A stretch of 53,418 bases of DNA from Clostridia bacterium. GTDB taxonomy: Bacteria > Bacillota > Clostridia > Christensenellales > Aristaeellaceae. The stretch covers positions 1 through 53,418 of the forward strand of contig JAFUOR010000054.1 in NCBI GenBank assembly GCA_017481825.1, read 5' to 3'. Below, piece by piece: positions 34,540 to 42,847 of the stretch. Numbering within the stretch: position 1 is the stretch's first letter; the number at the start of each line of letters is the position of its first letter. The translations under genes and the position numbers were made by a program. The notes beneath the pieces are model-generated. The model was not told the DNA's origin, did not search any database, and was given only the letters and a program-made list of their open reading frames with translations.

Positions 34540-34545
34540 ATTATA
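34540..34545 (-). promoter_or_regulatory. -10 element for the transporter operon, poor -35
   Basis: On the minus strand a perfect TATAAT (34545-34540) lies about 120 bases before the start of the giant binding-protein gene. The hexamer 17 bases upstream is TGTAAT, a poor -35. This is the usual picture for an activator-dependent promoter, fitting the divergent AraC-type regulator. Confidence 0.6.
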
Positions 34546-34602
34546 CTATGTCAGCGGCTTTGATTACATCTCAAAATTTGCGCAGTATACGTCAGAATTT
34601 GC

Positions 34603-34631
34603 TTGAAAACTTCTGTGATTTGTGGTAGGAT
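34603..34631 (+). promoter_or_regulatory. Promoter for the AraC-type regulator
   Basis: TTGAAA (34603-34608), 17 bases, TAGGAT (34626-34631), about 75 bases before the start codon. Confidence 0.65.
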
Positions 34632-34704
34632 GGATAAGAAAAGTGGATATATTTTGTGTAAACTCTTACATGAGTGATAAAAATGCGACGGAGTTGAGCA
34701 AAGC

Positions 34705-35628
34705 ATGAAACAGAAGCCGTTGGTGCAGGAAGAGGACAGGGAGCAATTCAGGTATGGTTTTCGCGTTTTGAAGGATGACCATGAATTTGTTACCTACCCG
34801 GCGAACACCAGCATCCGCGTGTGGCACCGCCGGGGCGATCCGGATCTTTATGAAGAACATTTCCACTCTGCGGTGGAGGTGCTTTTGCCCATCGCGGGCG
34901 AGTGTGTCACGATGGTGGAGGGCACGGAGTATCATGTGCGTGCAAACGAGGTCATGATCATCCCCGCCGGCGGGCACCATACGCTGCGCATGGATGCAGG
35001 CTGCGAACGGGAATTGATGCTCTTTGAAATGAACGGCGTATTCACGATGAAGGAATTCGGCACTTTCCGCCAACTGCTGAACAAGCCGATCTATCTGACG
35101 ACTGAGCATCCCTGCTGCGAAAGGGTGCGGGAGATCTTCTTTGAGGTGATCCGTGTGCATCGCAGCGATGCGCTGCTGCGCAACCTGTATTCCTATGCGC
35201 TGCTGCTGGAGATCTACGCCCTGCTGGGGGAGGACTACCTCAAGCGCAGCGCGTCCCCGGCGGAGATGAATGCCCTCAACCGCCAGCTGTCTGGCGAGGA
35301 CGCCTTCAACCGCGCGCTGGATTATGTCAATGAGAACTACATGGACGATCTCTCCCTGGACACCCTGGCGACCTATGCCGGGTTTTCCCGCTATACGCTC
35401 TCGCGCATGTTCCGCCAGCATACGGGCTCGACTTTCACGCAGTACCTCAACGCCCGGCGCGTCCGCATGGCCATGGAGCTGCTCTCCGGCACCAGCATGC
35501 CTGTGACGCAGGTGGCGCTCCAGTGCGGCTTCAACAGCATTGCTACGTTCAATCGCGTTTTCCGGGAGATTCGCGGCTGCACGCCCACGCAGTACCGGAT
35601 GATCTACGACGAATCCCAGCGAAAATGA
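34705..35628 (+). CDS. AraC-family transcriptional regulator with cupin sensor
   Basis: A 307-residue regulator. The N-terminal cupin (about 35-115) shows HFHSAVEVLLPIAGE and NEVMIIPAGGHHTL, the usual sugar-sensing fold. The C-terminal pair of helix-turn-helix motifs (about 205-300) is typical: LSLDTLATYAGFSRYTLSRMF and PVTQVALQCGFNSIATFNRVF. The GGAG 11 bases upstream is a weak ribosome binding site. It is divergent from the 13 kb transporter operon and convergent with the GH27 gene, and is the obvious candidate activator of that operon; the ligand is probably a sugar or oligosaccharide from xylan or galactan. Confidence 0.92.
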   Translation: MKQKPLVQEEDREQFRYGFRVLKDDHEFVTYPANTSIRVWHRRGDPDLYEEHFHSAVEVLLPIAGECVTMVEGTEYHVRANEVMIIPAGGHHTLRMDAGCERELMLFEMNGVFTMKEFGTFRQLLNKPIYLTTEHPCCERVREIFFEVIRVHRSDALLRNLYSYALLLEIYALLGEDYLKRSASPAEMNALNRQLSGEDAFNRALDYVNENYMDDLSLDTLATYAGFSRYTLSRMFRQHTGSTFTQYLNARRVRMAMELLSGTSMPVTQVALQCGFNSIATFNRVFREIRGCTPTQYRMIYDESQRK

Positions 35629-35642
35629 GCACCACATAAATG

Positions 35643-35676
35643 GCCGCCTGTCCAGCAACGGACAGGCGGCTTGCTT
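35643..35676. terminator. Terminator between regulator and GH27 gene
   Basis: An 11-bp perfect stem (35643-35653 with 35660-35670) around AGCAAC, followed by TTGCTT. It lies between convergent genes and can act in both directions, though neither T-run is strong. Confidence 0.75.
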
Positions 35677-35678
35677 GC

Positions 35679-36923
35679 TTATTTGACGAGATAGACCACC
35701 GCGTCGTGGGGCTCCAGCTCGGCGCTCAGGCCGTTGGCGGCGTCAATGCTGCTGCCGCTCCACAGCTCCCGGGCGGTGCTGCCGGCCTCGTACTGGGTTG
35801 CAGCGATGGAGACGGTGCGCTTTTCGTCGCTGAGGTTGAACAGGGCCACATACACGCCCTGACCATCCTGACGGGGCGCAACCCAGACGGATTCCTCCTC
35901 GGTCGTGGTCAGCGGATGACCGCAGAAGGACTCCTTGCCGATGTTCAGCACATCCGCATTTTGCAGAAGGGACAGGGTAAAGGCATCGTTCTTGGTCATT
36001 TCGCCGCCGATCATCAGGGGCGAGCGCATCATGGACCACAGGGTCATCATCGTGTGCTGCTCGGCCTGGGTGAACTTTGTCCAGTCATCAGGGTTGTAGC
36101 ACTGGCGCAGCGCGCCCAGGGGCAGCATGTCGGCGTCCGGCCAGTGCCCAGGCGCGGCGTGGATGCACCATTTCTCTGCCCGCTCGAACATTGCCCTGAG
36201 CAGCCGCCAGTCATCCCAGAAATCGTCGGTGATGCGCCACATGTTGGCATACTGCTTGAGATGTTCGGCACGCTCCACCGGCGCAGGGCCAGGAGAGAGG
36301 GACAGCACCATGTCGCGGCCCGAGGCGCGGCATGCGTCGGAAATCAGCTCGATCTCGCGCTTGCAGTGGGGGTACTCTCGGGCGATGTCGTCGCACTTGA
36401 TGAAGTCCACGCCCCACTGGGCATAGAGACGGAAGATGCTGTCATAGTAGGCACGGGCAGCAGGCTTGTCGCAGCGCAGGCCGTACATATCAGGGTTCCA
36501 TGCGCAGATGCTGTTGGGATTGGCCACCTCATGGCAGCAGGCGTCGCTGCCGAAGATGGGCAGGTGCCGGTGAGCAGCCATGCGAGGCATGCCGCGCATG
36601 ATGTGGATGCCGAATTTCAGGCCCAGGCTGTGGACATAATCAGCCAGGGGCTTGAAACCTGCGCCCCCCGCAGCGGAAGGGAAGCGGTTCTCGGCGGGCA
36701 GCAGACGGCCGTAGTCGTCCATCGCAACGGTGGAGAAGGGCTCATACTCATGGTTGAGGGCCGTGGGCTGATACCACTGGATATCCACCACAACATATTC
36801 CCAGCCATACTGCTTGAGGTGCTTTGCCATATACTCGGCATTCTGGCGAACGATCTCCTCGGTGACGGCAGCGCCGTAGCAGTCCCAGGAGTTCCAGCCC
36901 ATGGGCGGGTGCTTTGCAATCAT
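35679..36923 (-). CDS. GH27 family alpha-galactosidase-like enzyme
   Basis: A 414-residue single-domain barrel plus beta tail. GH27 marks: PMGWNSWDCYG (7-17), YVVVDIQW (43-50), nucleophile Asp178 in FIKCDD, and the acid/base Asp at 233 or 234 in WRITDDFWDDW. The family removes terminal alpha-galactose, or less often alpha-N-acetylgalactosamine or beta-arabinopyranose. The canonical KYD is KCD here, and a 120-135 segment rich in His/Cys (SDACCHEVAN) is unusual. No signal peptide: cytoplasmic. ATG 36923 follows GGAGG; an upstream start is less likely. It lies beside the xylan/oligosaccharide operon and its regulator, so it likely serves the same substrate. Confidence 0.88.
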   Translation of the reverse strand: MIAKHPPMGWNSWDCYGAAVTEEIVRQNAEYMAKHLKQYGWEYVVVDIQWYQPTALNHEYEPFSTVAMDDYGRLLPAENRFPSAAGGAGFKPLADYVHSLGLKFGIHIMRGMPRMAAHRHLPIFGSDACCHEVANPNSICAWNPDMYGLRCDKPAARAYYDSIFRLYAQWGVDFIKCDDIAREYPHCKREIELISDACRASGRDMVLSLSPGPAPVERAEHLKQYANMWRITDDFWDDWRLLRAMFERAEKWCIHAAPGHWPDADMLPLGALRQCYNPDDWTKFTQAEQHTMMTLWSMMRSPLMIGGEMTKNDAFTLSLLQNADVLNIGKESFCGHPLTTTEEESVWVAPRQDGQGVYVALFNLSDEKRTVSIAATQYEAGSTARELWSGSSIDAANGLSAELEPHDAVVYLVK

Positions 36924-36958
36924 CGGTGATACCTCCGTAACAGGGTGGTTTTGGCGAT

Positions 36959-36987
36959 ACGATACCATACACGGCGCGTCCTGTCAA
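36959..36987 (-). promoter_or_regulatory. Promoter for the GH27 gene
   Basis: Minus strand TTGACA (36987-36982), 17 bases, TATCGT (36964-36959). GATAC is repeated in tandem across the -10 and could be an operator. It is independent of the transporter operon. Confidence 0.7.
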
Positions 36988-37001
36988 GCGGCATATGGAA
37001 A

Positions 37002-37029
37002 GCCCTGCCGTCTGCGAAAACGACAGGGC
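37002..37029 (-). terminator. Stem-loop after the MATE gene, probable terminator
   Basis: On the minus strand GCCCTGTCG (37029-37021) pairs with CGGCAGGGC (37010-37002), one wobble, followed by TTTCC. The T-run is short. Confidence 0.55.
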
Positions 37030-37035
37030 GTGGAA

Positions 37036-38430
37036 TCAGACTTCCGCTTCCACGGTGGTGCCGGCGGGATACATGCGGATGCGCAGCTTTTTCATGGCGC
37101 TGAAATAGCAGGGGAAGAGGAAGGCGTCTGCCAGCAGCCAGGCGGCGGGATTGGCCCAGACGGCTGCGTCGAAGCCGAAGACGGGCACCAGCAGCATTGC
37201 AACGGCGGCGCGGCCAATCATCTCCATCACACCGGCCACCATGGCAACCTTCGTGTAGCCCAGCCCCTGAATGGAGAAGCGCACGATGTTCACAAACAGC
37301 AGCGGAATATACAGGGCGCTGTTGACAATCAGGAACTGATGCGCCTTGGCGAGAACCTCCTCAACAATGGCGGGGTCATCAGCATTGACGAACATGCCGA
37401 CCATGCCCTGGCCGAAGAAGAGGATCACCACAAAGGCGATGACGCAGTAGATGCAGCCCACAACGGAGGCCGACTTGAGGCCCTGATGGATGCGGCTGAG
37501 CCTACGAGCGCCCACGTTCTGGCCTGCGAAGGTGGCCATGGTGGCAGCCAGAGCGTCAAACACCGTGGCGAAGAACATGCTCAGTTTGCCCGCGGCGGTG
37601 ACGCCGGCCACTGCGATGGTACCAAGACCGTTGACGGCGGCAGTTACGGTGATGGAGCCGATGGCGGTGATGGAATACTGCAGGCCGAAGGGGATGCCCA
37701 TGTTCAGCAGGCGGCGGATGAAGGGAGGGCGGATGCGCATGTCATCCGGCTGCATCCGGAGCATGGTGAAGTTTTTGCGGATGATCAGCAAACACCACAG
37801 GCCGCTGGCCAGCTGGCTGATGACTGTGGCATAGGCAGCGCCTGCCACGCCCAGATGGAACACCAGGATGAATACGATGTCCAGCACAATGTTCATCAGC
37901 GCCGCGATGGCAATGGCGACCACGGGCGTGCGGCTGTCGCCCAAAGAGCGCATGATGCCCGCACACATGTTATAGAGCACAGTGATCGGGATGGCAAAGA
38001 AGATCGGGCGGATATAGGCCACGGCCTGATCAAGCATCTCGGCAGGGGTGTCCATGGCCTGCAGCAGCACTGGGCTGAGCAGGCCGGTCAGCAGCCCCAT
38101 GGCGATGGAAATGGCGGCGCACAGGTACACCGAGTGCATCACAAAGCGGCGCAGTTCCGTCTCGTCCTTGGCGCCGAAGGCCTGGGCGATGGGGATGGCA
38201 AAGCCTGAGCAGATACCCGTACAAAAGCCGTTGATCAGGAAGTTCAGCGAGCCTGTGGAGCCCACCGCCGCCAGGGAAATATGGCCGAGATAGCGGCCCA
38301 CGATGGCGGTATCCACAAAGCTGTACAGCTGCTGAAACAGGAAGCCGCCCAGCAGCGGCAGTGAGAAGCCGAGCACCAGCTTCAGGGGCGAGCCCTGGGT
38401 CATATCACGGGTAGTATTCGTGCGAGCCAT
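37036..38430 (-). CDS. MATE family efflux transporter
   Basis: A 464-residue protein with twelve membrane spans in two homologous halves, each starting with a PLLGGFLFQQLYSFVDTAIVGRYLG- or FGLQYSITAIGS-type segment. MATE proteins export cationic drugs or metabolites using Na+ or H+ gradients. AAAGGA lies 8 bases before the ATG. It has its own promoter at 38507-38535 and a 6-bp GC stem in the leader (38462-38467/38475-38480). The substrate is not predictable. Confidence 0.92.
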   Translation of the reverse strand: MARTNTTRDMTQGSPLKLVLGFSLPLLGGFLFQQLYSFVDTAIVGRYLGHISLAAVGSTGSLNFLINGFCTGICSGFAIPIAQAFGAKDETELRRFVMHSVYLCAAISIAMGLLTGLLSPVLLQAMDTPAEMLDQAVAYIRPIFFAIPITVLYNMCAGIMRSLGDSRTPVVAIAIAALMNIVLDIVFILVFHLGVAGAAYATVISQLASGLWCLLIIRKNFTMLRMQPDDMRIRPPFIRRLLNMGIPFGLQYSITAIGSITVTAAVNGLGTIAVAGVTAAGKLSMFFATVFDALAATMATFAGQNVGARRLSRIHQGLKSASVVGCIYCVIAFVVILFFGQGMVGMFVNADDPAIVEEVLAKAHQFLIVNSALYIPLLFVNIVRFSIQGLGYTKVAMVAGVMEMIGRAAVAMLLVPVFGFDAAVWANPAAWLLADAFLFPCYFSAMKKLRIRMYPAGTTVEAEV

Positions 38431-38506
38431 GGAATATTTCCTTTCCGGTTAATGGTCGGCAGGGCGGCGGGCGTCCGCCCCGGATGTTAAGCAAAAAACC
38501 ACTGAA

Positions 38507-38535
38507 TATATAGCACACTTTTGACCGGCGCGCAA
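38507..38535 (-). promoter_or_regulatory. Promoter for the MATE gene
   Basis: Minus strand TTGCGC (38535-38530), 17 bases, TATATA (38512-38507) with an extended TG before the -10. Confidence 0.65.
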
Positions 38536-38572
38536 GCGGCGAAATGTGGCGATATGTTGACCAGAAAGGAAA

Positions 38573-38599
38573 AGGACAGGCCGCTGAACGACCTGTCCT
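38573..38599 (-). terminator. Terminator after the 614-residue membrane protein gene
   Basis: AGGACAGG (minus strand 38599-38592) pairs with CCTGTCCT (38580-38573), loop 11, then a TTTCCTTTC tail on the minus strand. Confidence 0.75.
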
Positions 38600-38616
38600 G
38601 AATGAATATGAAGCGC

Positions 38617-40461
38617 TTATTCCTCATCAGCGCGGCGACGGCGGCGGAAAGTCTCCTCCTCGCCGGATTCCTCCGCCCTGGCACGGGGATACAGCTGGCC
38701 CAGGGTCTCCTCCATGATCGCGCCTTCCTCGGCAATCGCGGCGTCATCCTCCTGCACCTCGGGAATATCCTCGGGCGCGACATCCGCGCCCACGGGGCGA
38801 GCGACGGGCTCGTCTTCCGCAGCCTCGTTTTCGGGCATCACATGGCGGTGCTTGGGATGCACGGCCTGGGTGTAATCGCGGTAGCCGTCCAGCTCCAGAT
38901 GATCCTCGGCCTTCTTGGACTTGGCGGCCTGGGCGCTGCGGCCGGCAATGCTGACCACGATCAGCGCCACGCCGACGCCAGCGAGCGCCAGCAGCACCCA
39001 CTTGGCGATGCCCAGCACCTGCTCCACGGTGTCAATGTAGGGGGGCAGATTATCCTTGGTGGGCATGTCCTCGTAGTCGGGCAGGGGAGGCGTTGCCAGC
39101 GGCACCTGAGAGGGCGTCGCGGTGGGCGCGGAGTGGATGATGCTGATGACGTTGCTCTCGAAGGTCACGCTCTCCTCCAGCTGGTTGAGCACCCGCGCAT
39201 CAAAGCGGAACTTGCCGGGGGTGTCGATGCGCACATCGCGCACGAAGGAGCGGGTCTGACCGGGCTGGATGCTGTCAAAGGTGTACAGGTCAACGCCGGT
39301 GGCGGACACGGTGACGTCCTTGGCATCTACGCCGCTGACGTTGGTGACGTTCACGGTGAACTTCACGATGCCCGGCAGCATGTAGATGGTGCTGTTGTCC
39401 ACACTGGCTTCGACGTTCAGCGTCACGTCCTTGGTGGGATCCACGGCGGTCACCGCTACGCGGCCGGTAGCCGTCTCCACCGTTGCGCCGGAGGCGTCCG
39501 CGCCGCTGACGGTGAACTGGTACTCCGCCGTGTTGGTGATGGTGATCTCCTTCTCCTGCGTCACGGTCTCACCGGCCTTTACTACAAGGCCCGTGAACAC
39601 GGTGCCCAGCTGAGCGTCGGTGACGGTGATGTTCTCGTAGTCCACCTTGCCGGTGTTCTTGAGGGTCAGCGTCAGCTTCATCGTTTCGCCGGGATTGCCG
39701 CCCTTCTTGTCAGCCTTGAGGGTGGCGGTGAGCTTCACATCGCCGTACTTGATGGTGGCATCGTCCACCGTGACGGTGGAGGATTTGCCGTTGGCCTTAT
39801 AGGTGATGGTGCCGTTGGAGGTCAGGTTCTTCGTGCCCATGGTCACGGTGAAGGTGTAGGTGGCCTTCTCGCCTGCCTTGACCGTGGCAATGGTGCCGTT
39901 GGTCTTGGAGACGGCGCTGCTCTCCTTGATCACCACATCGGTCACATCAATGGTGCCGACGTTGATGATTTCATAGATCACCGAGACCTCCTGTCCCTTG
40001 CGGGCCATGGTGGGAGTGATGGTGCGGTTGACCTCCACCTGCGCTACAGCGCCTGCATCGACGATGGGACGGTAGAAGTTTTTCTGCTTGTCCACCAGCA
40101 TGCCGTCGGCCGTCCTGATGGGATAGCGCACAGCGAAGGTCAGCTTGCCCTCGGCCAGCTGCTCCTGGGTGACCATCCAGGTGCCCACCCAGGACACGGA
40201 GCTGCCAGCGGCCAGGGTGGGGGTGCCGAAATCCTCAACCTGCTTGCCGTCAGGATAATACAGGGCCAGCGAGCCGGGCATGTCCGTATCGCTGCTGTTG
40301 GTGACCTTGATGGACACAGTGACCTCTGCCGGGCCGCTGAAGCGGTCAGCAGAAAGATCCATGTACAGGGTGATGGGATCGTCCTCTGCCATGGCTGCGC
40401 CGCAAAGCGTCAGCATCAGCATGGCCGCCACAGCCAGACAAAACAGTAAACGCTTTTTCAT
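38617..40461 (-). CDS. Exported multi-Ig-like (CARDB/DUF11-like) protein with acidic cytosolic tail
   Basis: A 614-residue protein. A signal peptide (about 1-25, ending GAAMAED) is followed by four or more beta-sandwich repeats with the CARDB/DUF11 style (VTVSIKVTNSSDTDM, VSVIYEIINVGTIDV, LTLTLKNTGKVDY, FTVNVTNVSGVDA). A Pro/Thr-rich linker precedes a membrane span at about 485-505. About 105 cytosolic residues follow, strongly acidic and ending with a short RRRRR cluster. The layout is that of a surface-exposed adhesion or scaffold protein; no enzyme motif is seen. The ribosome binding site is poor (GAGAATAAGC before the ATG) despite a strong promoter and a 100-base leader. Confidence 0.75.
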   Translation of the reverse strand: MKKRLLFCLAVAAMLMLTLCGAAMAEDDPITLYMDLSADRFSGPAEVTVSIKVTNSSDTDMPGSLALYYPDGKQVEDFGTPTLAAGSSVSWVGTWMVTQEQLAEGKLTFAVRYPIRTADGMLVDKQKNFYRPIVDAGAVAQVEVNRTITPTMARKGQEVSVIYEIINVGTIDVTDVVIKESSAVSKTNGTIATVKAGEKATYTFTVTMGTKNLTSNGTITYKANGKSSTVTVDDATIKYGDVKLTATLKADKKGGNPGETMKLTLTLKNTGKVDYENITVTDAQLGTVFTGLVVKAGETVTQEKEITITNTAEYQFTVSGADASGATVETATGRVAVTAVDPTKDVTLNVEASVDNSTIYMLPGIVKFTVNVTNVSGVDAKDVTVSATGVDLYTFDSIQPGQTRSFVRDVRIDTPGKFRFDARVLNQLEESVTFESNVISIIHSAPTATPSQVPLATPPLPDYEDMPTKDNLPPYIDTVEQVLGIAKWVLLALAGVGVALIVVSIAGRSAQAAKSKKAEDHLELDGYRDYTQAVHPKHRHVMPENEAAEDEPVARPVGADVAPEDIPEVQEDDAAIAEEGAIMEETLGQLYPRARAEESGEEETFRRRRRADEE

Positions 40462-40569
40462 TGCTTATTCTCGGGTGATCTCAACGACCACCCTTCCTCC
40501 TTCCGCGCCTGCATGCTCCGCAGGCTCAGGGATCGCATTGGCCTGATATGGTTACAGACCTTCTATCCT

Positions 40570-40599
40570 ATTGTACGCTGAAAACCGGCTCTGTGTCAA
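40570..40599 (-). promoter_or_regulatory. Strong promoter for the 614-residue membrane protein gene
   Basis: Minus strand TTGACA (40599-40594), 18 bases, TACAAT (40575-40570). Confidence 0.75.
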
Positions 40600-40705
40600 G
40601 ATGAAGTGACAGGTAAATGTAAAACTTGGCGGGCTTTTTGACCCCATTTTCCTGATTCACCCCGTTTTTTCAGTGTTTATGCAGCATGTGGTCACTTTGC
40701 CGGGC

Positions 40706-40734
40706 TTCACAAGGCGCGTTTGATGTGCTATAAT
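40706..40734 (+). promoter_or_regulatory. Promoter for the M42 peptidase operon
   Basis: TTCACA (40706-40711), 17 bases, TATAAT (40729-40734) with an extended TG; about 55 bases before the first start codon. Confidence 0.82.
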
Positions 40735-40789
40735 ATCTGTTAGTTCTGTTGGAAGCGCCGGAATCTTTCCGGCGAACAAGGAGGATGCT

Positions 40790-41827
40790 ATGGACATCAA
40801 GAAGCTGCTGTCCGAGGTCACGGCCATCCAGGGCGTGAGCGGACAGGAAGGAAATGTGGCCGGATATCTGGCGGAGCAGTTCCGTCCGCTGGTGGATGAG
40901 GTCACGGTGGACAAGATGTATTCCGTCATTGCCCATAAAAAGGGCGCTGGCCCGAAGGTCATGCTGTGCGCGCATCTGGATGAGATCGCCCTGATGGTGA
41001 GCAAGATCGAGGATGACGGCTGCGTGCGCATCACCAGCGTGGGCGGCGTGGATCCCCGCATTCTGCCCGGCAGCCGCGTTTGGGTGCATGGCAGGGAGAA
41101 GCTCTTTGGCACCATCGGCGCGCTGCCGCCCCACCTGATGAGCGCGGAGGACCGCAACAACAACTACAAGATGGACAAGCTCCATGTGGATCTGGGCATG
41201 AGCGCCGAAAAGGTGCGTGAGCTGGTGCATATCGGCGATCTGGTGACGTTCAATACGCCTTTCACCGAGCTGGCGAACGGTCAGGTGGCGTCCAAGACGC
41301 TCGATGACCGCGCCTGCGTGGCCATTCTCCTGCGCGCTGCCGAGCGCCTCCAGCGCATGGCCTGCGATGCGGATGTGTACTTCGTCTGTTCCGCGCAGGA
41401 GGAAGTAGGCGGCAAGGGAGCCCAGACGGCAGCCTTTGCCATCGCACCCGACCTGGCTGTGGTGCTGGACGTCGATTTTGCCCTCACCCCCGGCTGCGGC
41501 CCGGATGTTGCATCCCCGCTGGATGCCATGGTCGTGACCCACGGCCCCTTCGTGCAGCCCAAGCTGAACAAGCGGCTGATGGACTGCGCCGCTGCCCATC
41601 ATGTGAAGCTGAGCCAGAACGTGGCTGGCCGCTCCACCGGCACGGACGCGGACGAGATCGGCGCGTCCCGCGCGGGCGTGCCCACGGTACTGCTTTCCCT
41701 GCCGGAAAAGTATATGCACACCTCCGTGGAAACCATCAGCCTGGATACCCTCGAGGAAGGAGCGCGGTTGCTGGCGCATTTCGTCAGCGAGCTGGACGCG
41801 AGTTGGGAGGATGACCTGTGGATCTGA
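40790..41827 (+). CDS. M42 family metallo-aminopeptidase (copy 1)
   Basis: A 345-residue cytosolic dinuclear metal peptidase of the M42 (FrvX/PepA glutamyl-aminopeptidase, TET) family. Metal and catalytic positions: His62 and Asp64 in CAHLDE, LDDRA, EEVGGKG, LDVDFA, and MHTSVE near the end. TET peptidases form 12-subunit cages that trim short peptides. ATG follows AAGGAGG. It is the first of three tandem paralogues; its last 10 bases overlap the next start. Sequence around GRSTGTDADEIGASRAG replaces the GGNDGG and GGTDAS loops of copies 2 and 3, so specificity may differ. Confidence 0.92.
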   Translation: MDIKKLLSEVTAIQGVSGQEGNVAGYLAEQFRPLVDEVTVDKMYSVIAHKKGAGPKVMLCAHLDEIALMVSKIEDDGCVRITSVGGVDPRILPGSRVWVHGREKLFGTIGALPPHLMSAEDRNNNYKMDKLHVDLGMSAEKVRELVHIGDLVTFNTPFTELANGQVASKTLDDRACVAILLRAAERLQRMACDADVYFVCSAQEEVGGKGAQTAAFAIAPDLAVVLDVDFALTPGCGPDVASPLDAMVVTHGPFVQPKLNKRLMDCAAAHHVKLSQNVAGRSTGTDADEIGASRAGVPTVLLSLPEKYMHTSVETISLDTLEEGARLLAHFVSELDASWEDDLWI

Positions 41828-42828
41828 AGACATTGACGGAAATCAACGCGCCCTCGGGCCATGAGCAGCCTATTCGCCGGGCGCTGCTGGAGGAGCTGCG
41901 CGGCAAGGGCTTCCAGCCCACCATCGACCGCATGGGCAATGTGATTGTGGTCAAGGAAGGCGTGGGCCCTGCGCCCCGTAAGCGTGTGCTCGTCTCCGCC
42001 CATATGGACGAGGTGGGCCTTATCGTCACCGGTGCAACAGAGGACGGCTTCCTCAAGGTGACACAGGCGGGCGGCATCGATCCCCGCGTGCTGATCTCCA
42101 AGCGCGTGCTGGTGGGCGATGACAACATTCCCGGCGTGATCGGCGCGGTGGCCATCCACCTGCAGAGTGCCGCTGACCGCCAGCGGGTGATGGGCTATCG
42201 CGATATCTGCGTGGATATTGGCGCCACCAGCCGCGGGGAAGCCGAGGGCAAGGCGCCCAAGGGTACCTACATCAGCTTTGATACCCCCTATGTGGAATAT
42301 GGCGAGGGCTACGCCTGCGCTAAGGCCTTCGACGACCGCGTAGGCTGCTGGACGATTCTGCGCCTGCTGGAGGAGGAGCTGCCTGTCGATCTGGTGGCCG
42401 CCTTTGTCTCTGAGGAGGAGGTCGGCTGCCGCGGCGCATCCGGCGCAGCCTTCGCGCAGGAGCCGGACATCGGCATCGTGCTGGAGGGTACCACCTGCAA
42501 CGATCTGGGCGATATTCCCGAGGTCGCGCAGGTGTGCAAGACAGGCGCAGGCGTGGCGGTGTCCTTCATGGACAATGCCTCCATCGCCAATCGCGAGCTG
42601 TTCCGCAAGGCCCTCAAGGTCGGTGAGGAGAATGGCATCGCCTGTCAGGTGAAGTCCTCCGTTTCCGGCGGCAACGACGGCGGCGTGATCCAGCGGGCGA
42701 GGGAAGGCATCCCCACGCTGGTGCTGAGCGTGCCCTGCCGCTACATCCACAGCCCGTCTACAGTCATCAAGCTCAGCGATGCGGAAAGCCAGTTTGAGCT
42801 GACCCGTGCGCTGCTCAACAACCTGTAA
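41818..42828 (+). CDS. M42 family metallo-aminopeptidase (copy 2)
   Basis: A 336-residue paralogue starting at GTG 41818, inside the end of copy 1, with GGAGG 7 bases upstream. Motifs: SAHMDEVGLIV, FDDRVG, SEEEVGCRG, VLEGTTCND (Glu where copies 1 and 3 have Asp) and CRYIHSPS. The Asp/Glu exchange at the third metal ligand is known to occur in this clan. Overlap with copy 1 implies translational coupling, so mixed assemblies are possible. Confidence 0.92.
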   Translation: MDLKTLTEINAPSGHEQPIRRALLEELRGKGFQPTIDRMGNVIVVKEGVGPAPRKRVLVSAHMDEVGLIVTGATEDGFLKVTQAGGIDPRVLISKRVLVGDDNIPGVIGAVAIHLQSAADRQRVMGYRDICVDIGATSRGEAEGKAPKGTYISFDTPYVEYGEGYACAKAFDDRVGCWTILRLLEEELPVDLVAAFVSEEEVGCRGASGAAFAQEPDIGIVLEGTTCNDLGDIPEVAQVCKTGAGVAVSFMDNASIANRELFRKALKVGEENGIACQVKSSVSGGNDGGVIQRAREGIPTLVLSVPCRYIHSPSTVIKLSDAESQFELTRALLNNL

Positions 42829-42847
42829 TAGTAAGGAGTGTACATAT

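Larger units (their letters stand above)
34418..34704. promoter_or_regulatory. Divergent regulatory region of the transporter operon and araC-type gene
   Basis: This 287-base region has no credible gene. It holds the two outward promoters described separately, leaving about 60 bases between their -10 and -35 elements for activator binding. No clear direct repeat was picked out by eye. Confidence 0.6.
40462..40789. other. Divergent intergenic region, 614-residue protein and M42 peptidases
   Basis: This 328-base region has no gene. It carries two outward promoters (40570-40599 minus, 40706-40734 plus). The minus-strand leader (about 40562 to 40462) contains the stem GCCTGC/GCAGGC (about 40508-40526). 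No known riboswitch motif was recognised. Confidence 0.6.

Noticed and set aside
34443-34628. 61-residue frame in the divergent regulatory region
   Set aside because: It spans both promoters and lacks a ribosome binding site.
40462-40570. Riboswitch in the leader of the 614-residue protein gene
   Set aside because: Only one short stem is visible and no known aptamer core was recognised.
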